Assembly: GCA_009775195.1 (NCBI GenBank) | Contig: VSPF01000065.1 | Span: forward strand, 1-15,012 | Reading direction: 5' to 3' | Length of the DNA stretch: 15,012 nt | DNA from: Muribaculaceae bacterium | Lineage (GTDB): Bacteria; Bacteroidota; Bacteroidia; Bacteroidales; Muribaculaceae | Shown here: piece after piece, positions 7,009-14,926 of the stretch | Layout of the letters: the number at the start of each line of letters is the position of its first letter | Position numbering within the stretch: the first letter of the stretch is position 1 | The notes under the pieces: generated by a model | Seen by the model: the letters and a program-made list of their open reading frames with translations, nothing else | What the model was told of the DNA's origin: nothing | Databases searched by the model: none | Program-made: the position numbers and the translations under genes

Positions 7009-7088
7009 ATTTTAACAATTAAAATGTAAGTAAATCGCAAAAGCTGCGTCATATTAACAAAAAACAAAATTTCAATATATTCATCCTT

Positions 7089-9944
7089 ATGAAGAGAATT
7101 CTGATGCGCTGTGTGGCTGTGTTGGCAATGCTTGCCGGCATGACACCCGTAGTCAGCGCGCAAATGACCCCACAACCCCTGCCGATGGACAGTGCCGTAG
7201 TCTACGGTGTCCTTGACAACGGACTTACCTACTATATCCGTCATAACGAGAAGCCCAAGGGTCAGGCTGATTTCTATATTGCTCAAAAAGTAGGTTCTAT
7301 CCTCGAAGACGAGCACCAGCGCGGCCTGGCTCACTTCCTCGAGCACATGTGCTTCAACGGCACAACCAACTATCCCGGTAAGGGCATCATCAACTGGCTC
7401 GAGAGCAAGGGCGTGAAATTCGGTGTAAACCTCAACGCCTACACCTCGATTGACGAGACTGTCTACAACATTTCTAACGTGCCCGTTGCCTCGAAGGCCG
7501 TACAGGACTCGTGCCTCCTCATCCTTCACGACTGGGCATGCGACCTTACCCTCGACCCTGCCGAAATCGATGCAGAGCGTCCTGTAATCCACAACGAATG
7601 GTCGCAGTCGATGGTGGGCGAGATGCGTCTCTACGAGAAACTCCTCCCCGTCATCTATCCCGACAACAAGTACGGCTACCGTCTGCCGATTGGCACGATG
7701 GACGTTGTCGACAACTTCCCGCCCCAGGCCCTGATTGACTACTATCACAAATGGTATCGCCCCGACCAGCAGGGTATCATCGTTGTCGGTGACATCGACC
7801 CTCAGTATATCGAGTCGAAAATCAAAGAAATGTTCGGCGGTATCAAGATGCCCGAAAACGCCGCTCCCCGTGAATATGTCAGCGTAGAGGATACTCCAGG
7901 CACAATCTATGCCATCGGTGCCGACCCCGAAGTCAAGGCTGCCAACGTTGGCCTGATGTTCAAGTCGCCTGCCCTCGACCTGCCGCGCGAGCAGCGCAAC
8001 ACCAACTTCTACTTCATGGTCAACTATCCTAAGGTGATGATTACCATGATGATGAACAACCGTCTTGCCGATATTGCCTCGACACCCGAGGCCGAGTTTG
8101 CCGGAGCACGCATTTATTGTGGCAACTTCCTTATCTCTAAGACTATGCCCGCGCTGACCCTCGATGTCGACCCCAAAGGCGATGACGTAATCCCTGCTTT
8201 TACGCAGGCTTACCGCGAACTTCTCCGCGCCGTGCGTGGCGGATTTACCATCGGTGAGTACGAGCGTGCAAAATCAGAGTTCCTCTCGCGTATCGAGCGT
8301 GCCTACGAAGGCCGCAACGACGTTGAGAACGACTCTTATGTGCAGGAATACGTGAAACTCTTCCTCGACAATGTGCCCGCTCCCGGCATCGCCGTCGAAA
8401 AAGAAGCCTATGAGCAGTTGGCAAATATCTTCCCTATCGAAAATATCAACCAGGTACTTCCTGCCGTCGTTACCGAAGACAACCGCGTACTCTTGGCCAT
8501 CGTGCCTGAGAAAGAAGGCTTTGCGATTCCCACCGAAGAGCAGTTTGCCAACGCTATCGCCGCTGTCGATGCCGAGACCTTAGAGCCTTACAAAGACCAG
8601 ATGCGCGAAGACCCCCTGATTCCCCAGCTCCCCAAGGCCGGTAAAATCAAATCGGTCAAGACCCTCGACACCTGGGGCGCCAAAGAGTACACCCTTTCTA
8701 ACGGTGTGAAGGTCGTAGTCAAACCCACCGACTTCAAGGCAAACGAAATCGTATTCGAGGCACAGGCCAAAGGCAATGCCGGCAGCACCCTCGACCAGGC
8801 TCTTGCCTCTTCAATCAAATATGCGCCTATCGCCATTGGCAATATGAGCCTCAACGACTACAGCAACAGCGATATCCGCAAATACCTCCAGGGTAAACAG
8901 GCCGGGGTATCATTTAGTTTCGACGACTATACCCGCAGCATGGAAGGCAACGCTACTCCCAAAGACCTGCCGACCCTGATGGAGATGATTTATAGCTACT
9001 TTACCGGTTTCGGCCTGCGTGAGGACGAGTTCAATGCCGCCCGCGACGGTCTTGCCGCACAGCTTGCCAACCAGGAGAGCGTGCCCAACTTTATCTTCTC
9101 TAAGAACTTGATTTCAAGTCTCTATAGCGCACCCTCGAAGCAGATGATTAGCGTCAGCGACCTCAAGGCTGCCGACCGTCAGGCCATCGTCGACATGGTT
9201 CGCGGTATGATGAGCAACGCTGCCGACTATACCTTCTACTTCGTCGGCAACATCGACGAGGCTACCTTCGAGCCCCTGATGCTCCAGTATCTTGCCACCC
9301 TGCCGGCCAACGTCAAGAAAGCCTCTACGGGCTTTACCCACAACCCCGCATTTGAAATAGCCGCCGGCAGCAAGACCGATACTTTCACCACCAAGATGCA
9401 GACCCCGCAGTCGTTTATCTTTATCGGTATTTTCGGCAAGATGCCCTATACTCAGAAGAACAAACTGCTTGCCAACATAGCCGCCCAGGTAGCCTCGAAA
9501 CGCCTCCTCAACAAGGTGCGCGAGGAAATGGGTGCCGTCTACTCTATCAGCGCCATGGGCGACATGTCGCGTACCGACGAGCTCAACGTAATCTTCCAGA
9601 GCGCGTTCCCAACCAACAAGGTAGAGATGAAAGACGAGACCCTCAAGGCTATCAAGGACATCTTCTATGCCGTAGGTGAGAAAGTTGACGAAGACGAACT
9701 CAAACCCGTGATTGAATACATGCTCAAGACCAACGAGGAAGCTCTCAAGAGCAACAACGAATGGGCAGGTTCGATGTCGGCCGCAAGTATCAACGGTGTC
9801 AATGTATTCCTTGGCAAGGAAGAGGTGCTCAAGAGCATAACCACCAAGGAAGTCGAAGACTTCATGCGCCAGGTTCTCGCCCAGGACAACTACCGCGTGG
9901 TAGTTCTCGACCCCGAAGGCGTTGCCGAAGAAGCTACGAAGTAA
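7089..9944 (+). CDS. Periplasmic M16 family zinc metallopeptidase (pitrilysin/insulinase type)
   Basis: A 951-residue single-chain M16 peptidase made of two homologous halves. A signal peptide (about 1-24, ending VVSA before Gln25) sends it out of the cytoplasm. The inverted zinc motif HxxEH is H82-F-L-E85-H86. The downstream acidic pair E163 and E170 (ERPVIHNEW) supplies the third zinc ligand, most likely E170. The second half lacks HxxEH, as is normal, but keeps the substrate-binding Arg/Tyr pair R811 and Y818 (VREEMGAVY), with the family's seven-residue spacing. These enzymes enclose and degrade peptides; here probably periplasmic peptide breakdown. Codon use looks strongly biased (GAC, CTC, AAC, TAC), which may mean high expression. 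The gene seems monocistronic, with an 80-bp AT-rich gap upstream where I could not place a consensus promoter, and a strong terminator downstream. Confidence 0.93.
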   Translation: MKRILMRCVAVLAMLAGMTPVVSAQMTPQPLPMDSAVVYGVLDNGLTYYIRHNEKPKGQADFYIAQKVGSILEDEHQRGLAHFLEHMCFNGTTNYPGKGIINWLESKGVKFGVNLNAYTSIDETVYNISNVPVASKAVQDSCLLILHDWACDLTLDPAEIDAERPVIHNEWSQSMVGEMRLYEKLLPVIYPDNKYGYRLPIGTMDVVDNFPPQALIDYYHKWYRPDQQGIIVVGDIDPQYIESKIKEMFGGIKMPENAAPREYVSVEDTPGTIYAIGADPEVKAANVGLMFKSPALDLPREQRNTNFYFMVNYPKVMITMMMNNRLADIASTPEAEFAGARIYCGNFLISKTMPALTLDVDPKGDDVIPAFTQAYRELLRAVRGGFTIGEYERAKSEFLSRIERAYEGRNDVENDSYVQEYVKLFLDNVPAPGIAVEKEAYEQLANIFPIENINQVLPAVVTEDNRVLLAIVPEKEGFAIPTEEQFANAIAAVDAETLEPYKDQMREDPLIPQLPKAGKIKSVKTLDTWGAKEYTLSNGVKVVVKPTDFKANEIVFEAQAKGNAGSTLDQALASSIKYAPIAIGNMSLNDYSNSDIRKYLQGKQAGVSFSFDDYTRSMEGNATPKDLPTLMEMIYSYFTGFGLREDEFNAARDGLAAQLANQESVPNFIFSKNLISSLYSAPSKQMISVSDLKAADRQAIVDMVRGMMSNAADYTFYFVGNIDEATFEPLMLQYLATLPANVKKASTGFTHNPAFEIAAGSKTDTFTTKMQTPQSFIFIGIFGKMPYTQKNKLLANIAAQVASKRLLNKVREEMGAVYSISAMGDMSRTDELNVIFQSAFPTNKVEMKDETLKAIKDIFYAVGEKVDEDELKPVIEYMLKTNEEALKSNNEWAGSMSAASINGVNVFLGKEEVLKSITTKEVEDFMRQVLAQDNYRVVVLDPEGVAEEATK

Positions 9945-10021
9945 AGTTTATAGTTTAGGGTTTAGAGTTTAAAGTTTAGAGTTTAAAGTTTAGAGTTTAA
10001 AGTTTAGAGTTTAAAGTTTTT
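9945..10021. repeat. Heptanucleotide tandem array (AGTTTAG/AGTTTAA)
   Basis: Ten consecutive 7-bp units begin right after the peptidase stop: AGTTTAT, AGTTTAG, GGTTTAG, then AGTTTAA and AGTTTAG alternating, so the higher-order period is 14. A degenerate AGTTTTT closes the array. The unit is not a multiple of three and lies outside any gene. The arms TTTAGGGTTT (9954-9963) and AAACCCTAAA (10025-10034) are perfect 10-bp inverted repeats spanning most of the array. Confidence 0.9.
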
Positions 10022-10045
10022 CGGAAACCCTAAATACCCGAGATA

Positions 10046-10094
10046 AGAGTTTCGCGAGGTTGCCGGTATGGCACGCCTCGCGAAACTTTATTTT
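10046..10094 (+). terminator. Strong intrinsic terminator after the M16 peptidase
   Basis: AGTTTCGCGAGG (10048-10059) pairs perfectly with CCTCGCGAAACT (10076-10087), extended by a GU and an AU pair. The 16-nt loop holds a smaller hairpin (10061-10064 with 10070-10073). The T-rich run TTTATTTT follows. It ends the peptidase transcript and separates it from carAB. Confidence 0.85.
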
Positions 10095-10122
10095 GCCGCA
10101 TGGGAAATTTTGCTTAACTTTG
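10092..10122 (+). promoter_or_regulatory. carA: Promoter of carAB
   Basis: TTTG at 10092-10095 and TAACTTTG at 10115-10122 match both Bacteroides-type boxes exactly, with a 19-bp spacer. The start point should be near 10129, giving a leader of about 50 nt. The -33 box lies in the T-rich tail of the preceding terminator. Confidence 0.82.
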
Positions 10123-10178
10123 CATGGTCTTCCTTACCCGGGGGCCACAGTTTATGACACCCCATAATCCACACACTT

Positions 10179-11306
10179 ATGCAGGCGAGTACCGACGCTG
10201 TCCTCATACTTGAGGATGGCACGATTTTCTGCGGCCGTAGTTTTGGCTACGAGGGTTCCGCTGCCGGCGAGGTAGTGTTCAACACTGCCATGACCGGCTA
10301 TCCAGAGAGTCTTACAGACCCTTCTTACGAAGGCCAGATATTGGTCACCACTTTTCCACAGTTAGGCAACTATGGCGTTCCGCCGGCAGCCGGCGACGAT
10401 GCCCTCAAAGATTATTTCGAAGGTTCGCGCATACACTGCCGCGCAATCATTGCCCAGGACTATGCTTTCCATCACAGTCACTGGCTGGCTGACCGCAGCC
10501 TCGGCCAATGGCTCAAAGATGAGAAAATCCCCGGTCTCTACGGCATCGACACGCGAGCCCTGACAAAGCATCTGCGCGAACACGGCTCGATGCTCGGCAA
10601 GATTCGTGTCGGCGACAGCGCAGACCTCGACTTCTACGACCCAAATGCCGAAAACCTCATAGCGATAGCCTCGTGCAGCGAACCGATGGTGTTCGACGGC
10701 GTAGGCAGCGAACCGCGTCCACTGCCCGAAAAACTCGAGGCCGACCCCGAGGGGCGACCCACGGTGGCACTGGTCGACTGCGGCATCAAGCACAATATCA
10801 TCCGCTGCCTGCTGCGTCGCGGCGTGCGCGTGGTGCGTGTGCCCTGGAACTACGATTTCAACACCTTCGACTGGGACGGCCTGTTTATCAGTAACGGCCC
10901 AGGTAATCCTGATTTCGCGCAAGAAACCGTCGACCATATCCGCACGGCCATGGTCACCGGCAAGCCTATATGCGGCATCTGCATGGGCAACCAGCTCCTT
11001 GCCAAGGCTGCCGGTGCGAAGACATATAAACTGAAATACGGCCACCGCAGCCACAATCAGCCTGTGCGCCGCGTAGGCACCAACCAGTGCTTCGTGACGT
11101 CGCAAAACCACGGCTTCGCAGTCGACAACGACACTCTGCCGTCGGATTGGGAGCCGCTGTTTATCAACATGAACGACGGTACCAACGAGGGTATCCGCCA
11201 CAAGACGCTGCCCTTCTTCTCTGCCCAGTTCCACCCCGAGGCTTCGAGCGGACCACGTGACACAGAATACCTTTTTGACGAATTTATAGCTTTGCTGAAA
11301 AAATGA
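10179..11306 (+). CDS. carA: Carbamoyl phosphate synthetase small (glutaminase) subunit
   Basis: A 375-residue class I glutamine amidotransferase subunit that hydrolyses glutamine and passes ammonia to CarB. The N-terminal domain (about 1-150) carries GEVVFNTAMTGYPESLTDPS (30-49) and LGNYGVP (62-68). The glutaminase domain (about 195-375) has nucleophile C268 in GICMGNQ and the partners H352 and E354 in FHPEASSG, nearly the same numbering as E. coli CarA. ATG 10179 fits the family N-terminus. Its 3' end overlaps carB (ATGA), as expected for subunits made in equal amounts. The GYPESLTDPSY and GNYGVP stretches read more like animal CPS than E. coli CarA. Supplies carbamoyl phosphate for arginine and pyrimidine synthesis. 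Confidence 0.96.
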   Translation: MQASTDAVLILEDGTIFCGRSFGYEGSAAGEVVFNTAMTGYPESLTDPSYEGQILVTTFPQLGNYGVPPAAGDDALKDYFEGSRIHCRAIIAQDYAFHHSHWLADRSLGQWLKDEKIPGLYGIDTRALTKHLREHGSMLGKIRVGDSADLDFYDPNAENLIAIASCSEPMVFDGVGSEPRPLPEKLEADPEGRPTVALVDCGIKHNIIRCLLRRGVRVVRVPWNYDFNTFDWDGLFISNGPGNPDFAQETVDHIRTAMVTGKPICGICMGNQLLAKAAGAKTYKLKYGHRSHNQPVRRVGTNQCFVTSQNHGFAVDNDTLPSDWEPLFINMNDGTNEGIRHKTLPFFSAQFHPEASSGPRDTEYLFDEFIALLKK

Positions 11307-14300
11307 TGACCAACGATACCAAGCCGCGCAAAGTGCTGCTCTTAGGCAGTGGCGCCCTCAAAATCGGCGAAGCCGGCGAATTTGACTATTCCGGCGCGCA
11401 GGCACTCAAGGCCCTGCGCCAGGAAGGCATAGACACCATACTCGTCAACCCCAATATCGCGACGGTGCAGACCTCCGAGGGTATGGCCGACAAGATTTAC
11501 TTCCTGCCGGTGACACCCTATTTCGTGGAGCGCGTAATCGACAAGGAGCGTCCCGACGGCATACTGCTGGCCTTCGGCGGACAGACGGCCCTCAACTGCG
11601 GCGTGGAGCTGTGGAAGAAGGGCGTATTTGAAAAATACGGTGTCGAAGTGCTCGGTACGCCCGTGCAGACAATCATGGACACCGAAGACCGCGAACTCTT
11701 TGTCGAAAAACTGCGCGAAATCGACGTCAAGACTATCAGCAGCGAGGCTGTGGAAACTGTCGACGACGCCTTGCGCGTGGCAAACCGCCTCGGCTATCCC
11801 GTGATTGTGCGCGCAGCCTACGCCCTCGGCGGTCTCGGCAGCGGTTTCTGCGACAATGACGACGAGCTTGTCGCCCTGGTCGAGAAGGCACTGTCGTTCT
11901 CGCCACAGGTACTCGTGGAAAAATCGCTCAAGGGATGGAAGGAAGTGGAGTACGAGGTCGTGCGCGACCGCTACGACAACTGCATCACTGTCTGCAACAT
12001 GGAAAACTTCGACCCTCTGGGCATACATACCGGCGAAAGTATCGTCGTGGCTCCGTCGCAGACACTCAGCAACGACGACTATCACTACCTGCGTTCGCTT
12101 GCAATCAAGATAATACGCCACGTCGGCATTGTGGGCGAGTGCAACGTGCAATATGCCTACGACCCGGCATCGATGGACTACCGCGTAATCGAGGTCAACG
12201 CCCGACTGAGCCGTTCATCGGCCCTCGCATCTAAGGCCACAGGCTATCCCCTGGCCTTTGTCGCCGCCAAACTCGCCCTCGGCTACGGCCTGTTTGACCT
12301 CAAGAACAGTGTTACGCAGTGCACCTCGGCATTCTTCGAGCCGGCCCTCGACTATGTCGTTGTCAAAATCCCCCGATGGGACCTTGGCAAATTCCACGGC
12401 GTAGACCGCCATATCGGTTCGTCGATGAAGTCTGTCGGCGAGGTAATGGCCATAGGCCGCACATTCGAAGAAGCCATACAGAAGGGCCTGCGCATGATAG
12501 GGCAGGGTATGCACGGCTTTACCGAAAACCGCGAAATCAACATCCCCGATGTCGAGGCCGCGCTAAAAGAGCCTACTGACAGGCGTATATTCGTCATAGC
12601 CAAGGCGTTCAAGGAAGGTTACACCGTCGACCGCATACACGAGCTGACCAAGATTGACCGCTGGTTCCTCTACAAGCTGCGCGAAATCATCGATACAAGC
12701 GAGGAACTCGAAGGTTTCAACGACCTTGCCGAAGTTCCCGAGTTCCTTCTTCGTGTTGCCAAGGAACGTGGTTTCAGCGACTTCCAAATCGCGAGGTCGA
12801 TATATAAAGACGCCTTTACAGCCGACACCGACGGCTATATGGCCCGCGTGCGCGCACACCGCAAAGCCCTCGGCATAGTGCCCGTGGTGAAGCAGATTGA
12901 CACCCTCGCTGCTGAATATCCCGCAGCGACCAATTACCTCTATCTGACCTATAACGGCACCGAGAACGATGTGGACTATCTCGGTGACGGCCGTTCGGTC
13001 GTCGTTCTCGGTTCGGGCGCATACCGCATCGGCTCGTCGGTCGAATTTGACTGGTGCTCGGTCAACGCCCTGCTGACGGCACGTCGCGAAGGCTGGCGCT
13101 CGGTGATGATAAACTATAACCCCGAGACCGTGTCGACCGACTATGATATCTGCGACCGACTGTATTTTGACGAGCTTACCTACGAGCGCGTGATGGATAT
13201 CCTCGAGATGGAAAACCCTCACGGCGTTATCTTGTCGGTAGGTGGCCAGATACCCAACAACCTTGCCACACGTCTCGACAGCGCCGGTGTAAACATCTTG
13301 GGTACCACTGCCGAGAGCATCGACCGTGCCGAGGACCGCAACAAATTCTCGGCCATGCTCGACAGCCTCGGCATCGACCAGCCTCGCTGGCGCGAGCTCA
13401 CCGACTTTGCCGACATCGAGGAGTTTGTAGAAGAAGTTGGCTATCCTGTGCTCGTGCGCCCCAGCTACGTGCTGTCGGGTGCGGCCATGAACGTATGCTC
13501 TAACCCCGACGAACTCAAGCGCTTCCTCAAACTTGCCGCCAACGTCTCGAAGAAACACCCCGTAGTGGTGACCGAGTTTGTGCAGTACGCCAAGGAAATC
13601 GAGATGGACGCAGTCGCCGACCATGGCGAAATCAAGGCTTACGCAATCTCGGAGCATATCGAGTTTGCCGGCGTGCACAGTGGCGACGCCACCATACAGT
13701 TCCCCCCGCAGAAGCTCTATGTCGAGACCATGCGCCGCATCAAGAAGGTGTCGGCTGCCATTGCCAAGGCCCTCAACATTTCCGGCCCGTTCAACATTCA
13801 GTATCTTGCCAAGAACAATGATATCAAGGTAATCGAGTGCAACCTGCGTGCATCGCGAAGCTTCCCCTTCGTGTCGAAGGTTCTTAAGATTAACTTTATC
13901 GACCTTGCCACGCGCATCATGCTCGGTCTTCCCGTTGAGAAACCCGCCAAGAGCGCGTTCGACCTCGACTATGTTGGCATCAAGGCGTCGCAATTCTCGT
14001 TCTCGCGCCTCGGTGGTGCCGACCCCGTCCTGGGCGTAGACATGTCGTCGACCGGCGAGGTAGGCTGTCTTGGCGATGATACCGACGAGGCCGTGCTCAA
14101 GGCATTGTTGGCCGTCGGCCTCCGCGTGCCGCGCAAAGCCGTTCTGATGAGTACGGGTTCGCCCAAGCAGAAGGCCGATATGCTCGAAGCTGCGCACCAG
14201 CTTCACAAGGCCGGTCTTACCATATATGCTACCAGCGGCACCTGCCAGTTCCTCAACGAAAACGGCATACCGGCCGTGCGCGTCTACTGGCCTTCGACCC

Positions 14301-14536
14301 CCGACCAGCAGCCGCAGGCTCTCGACCTGCTGCACGAGCGTAAGGTCGACCTTGTGGTCAACATGCCCAAGAACTTCACGGGTACCGAGCTCAGCAACGG
14401 CCGCAAAATCCGCCGTGCCGCCATCGACCTCAATATACCCTTGCTCACCAACTCGCGACTCGCCTCGGCGTTTATCCGGGCGTTTACGTCTATCCCTCTC
14501 GATAAAATCGAGATTAAGAGTTGGGATGAGTATTGA
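11303..14536 (+). CDS. carB: Carbamoyl phosphate synthetase large (synthetase) subunit
   Basis: A 1077-residue protein, full length for CarB. The first half (from about residue 9, VLLLGSGALKIGEAGEFDYS) is the ATP-grasp unit that makes carboxyphosphate and carbamate. An oligomerisation segment lies at about 400-555. The second half (from about 564, VVVLGSGAYRIGSSVEFDWC) phosphorylates carbamate. Residues from about 944 form the MGS-like allosteric domain. With CarA it makes carbamoyl phosphate from bicarbonate, glutamine and two ATP in the cytosol. The start is ATG 11303 overlapping the carA stop (ATGA), or ATG 11306 one codon on. The motifs RIGSSVEFDWC (575-585), SYVLSGAAMNV (around 721-731) and VYWPS in the allosteric domain resemble animal CPS1/CAD more than E. 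coli CarB. The gene shows no truncation. Confidence 0.97.
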   Translation: MMTNDTKPRKVLLLGSGALKIGEAGEFDYSGAQALKALRQEGIDTILVNPNIATVQTSEGMADKIYFLPVTPYFVERVIDKERPDGILLAFGGQTALNCGVELWKKGVFEKYGVEVLGTPVQTIMDTEDRELFVEKLREIDVKTISSEAVETVDDALRVANRLGYPVIVRAAYALGGLGSGFCDNDDELVALVEKALSFSPQVLVEKSLKGWKEVEYEVVRDRYDNCITVCNMENFDPLGIHTGESIVVAPSQTLSNDDYHYLRSLAIKIIRHVGIVGECNVQYAYDPASMDYRVIEVNARLSRSSALASKATGYPLAFVAAKLALGYGLFDLKNSVTQCTSAFFEPALDYVVVKIPRWDLGKFHGVDRHIGSSMKSVGEVMAIGRTFEEAIQKGLRMIGQGMHGFTENREINIPDVEAALKEPTDRRIFVIAKAFKEGYTVDRIHELTKIDRWFLYKLREIIDTSEELEGFNDLAEVPEFLLRVAKERGFSDFQIARSIYKDAFTADTDGYMARVRAHRKALGIVPVVKQIDTLAAEYPAATNYLYLTYNGTENDVDYLGDGRSVVVLGSGAYRIGSSVEFDWCSVNALLTARREGWRSVMINYNPETVSTDYDICDRLYFDELTYERVMDILEMENPHGVILSVGGQIPNNLATRLDSAGVNILGTTAESIDRAEDRNKFSAMLDSLGIDQPRWRELTDFADIEEFVEEVGYPVLVRPSYVLSGAAMNVCSNPDELKRFLKLAANVSKKHPVVVTEFVQYAKEIEMDAVADHGEIKAYAISEHIEFAGVHSGDATIQFPPQKLYVETMRRIKKVSAAIAKALNISGPFNIQYLAKNNDIKVIECNLRASRSFPFVSKVLKINFIDLATRIMLGLPVEKPAKSAFDLDYVGIKASQFSFSRLGGADPVLGVDMSSTGEVGCLGDDTDEAVLKALLAVGLRVPRKAVLMSTGSPKQKADMLEAAHQLHKAGLTIYATSGTCQFLNENGIPAVRVYWPSTPDQQPQALDLLHERKVDLVVNMPKNFTGTELSNGRKIRRAAIDLNIPLLTNSRLASAFIRAFTSIPLDKIEIKSWDEY

Positions 14537-14789
14537 GGTGTGATAAATTCGTCAACAAATGATACATTTCGGTCAATTTGTGCGATTTCATAAATTATCG
14601 TGGTTTGATTAGAAATTATCAAAAGTTTTAACGGAAATGCTACTTTAACCTAATTTATAGATTAATAACAAATTTTTAAAACGGCTCGATTTTTGAGGTA
14701 AAGTGTTGAGTATCAGATGTGTTTTATGCGAGTGTTAATATGAGGATGCAACGATGCCTAAAAACTATGTTGCAAAACATATAAAAAGA
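14537..14789. other. AT-rich intergenic stretch after carB, no gene seen
   Basis: About 250 bp, much richer in A and T than the genes. I see no good terminator for carB and no supported open reading frame; the longest ATG-started one I noted (14740-14784) has 14 codons. It contains a direct repeat AAATTATC (about 14593 and 14614) and one GGTCAAT (14571-14577), a string that recurs further on. Possibly a long 3' untranslated region or a regulatory spacer. Confidence 0.5.
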
Positions 14790-14821
14790 TTTGGTCAATC
14801 CGTAAATTGTCCCGACCTTTG
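14790..14821 (+). promoter_or_regulatory. Candidate promoter of a small RNA or leader
   Basis: TTTG at 14790-14793, a 20-bp spacer, then GACCTTTG at 14814-14821, one mismatch from TAnnTTTG. Predicted start near 14828. The spacing matches the other two promoters in the window. Confidence 0.55.
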
Positions 14822-14827
14822 TATCGC

Positions 14828-14909
14828 AAACCTAAAACAATCTTTTTTACCTTAGAAATTGTACCTATTGGAAACCCATAAAAAGGAACTGCGTGAGCAG
14901 TTCCTTTTT
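14828..14909 (+). ncRNA. Candidate ~80-nt small RNA or attenuated leader
   Basis: A short transcription unit is predicted between the promoter at 14790-14821 and the terminator at 14880-14909. It has no ATG-started reading frame. The 5' part can form a weak stem (ACAAT at 14837-14841 with ATTGT at 14858-14862), and the 3' end is the strong terminator hairpin, a common small-RNA layout. It could instead be the leader of a gene beyond the window, with the hairpin acting as an attenuator. I do not recognise it as a known RNA family. Confidence 0.35.
14880..14909 (+). terminator. Intrinsic terminator with GNRA tetraloop
   Basis: GGAACTGC (14885-14892) pairs with GCAGTTCC (14897-14904) around the loop GTGA, a GNRA tetraloop. 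Flanking A5 and T5 lengthen the stem to 13 bp, and TTTTTATTTT follows. Because of the A-tract it could also stop transcription from the opposite strand. Confidence 0.85.
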
Positions 14910-14926
14910 ATTTTAAGTGTAAATAT

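Noticed and set aside
7009..7025. AT-only palindrome after the GT-B gene as a terminator
   Set aside because: The 7-bp stem has no GC pairs and no following T-tract; thermally weak.
6798..7748. 316-codon antisense frame over the GT-B gene end, the gap and the M16 start
   Set aside because: It crosses two well-supported genes and the AT-rich gap, with no domain or start signal; likewise the antisense frames at 10362-11234, 11342-12151 and 5003-5695.
9945..10021. Telomere or eukaryotic origin for the GTTTAG-like repeats
   Set aside because: The array is short, internal and flanked by clear bacterial genes, promoter and terminator; the likeness to telomeric repeats is probably chance.
12563..14335. 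590-codon reading frame antisense to carB
   Set aside because: carB is unmistakable on the + strand; the antisense frame follows from GC-rich third positions and codon bias, and its translation shows no recognisable family.
14740..14784. 14-codon reading frame in the carB downstream gap
   Set aside because: Too short, with no family, coupling or initiation signal to support it.
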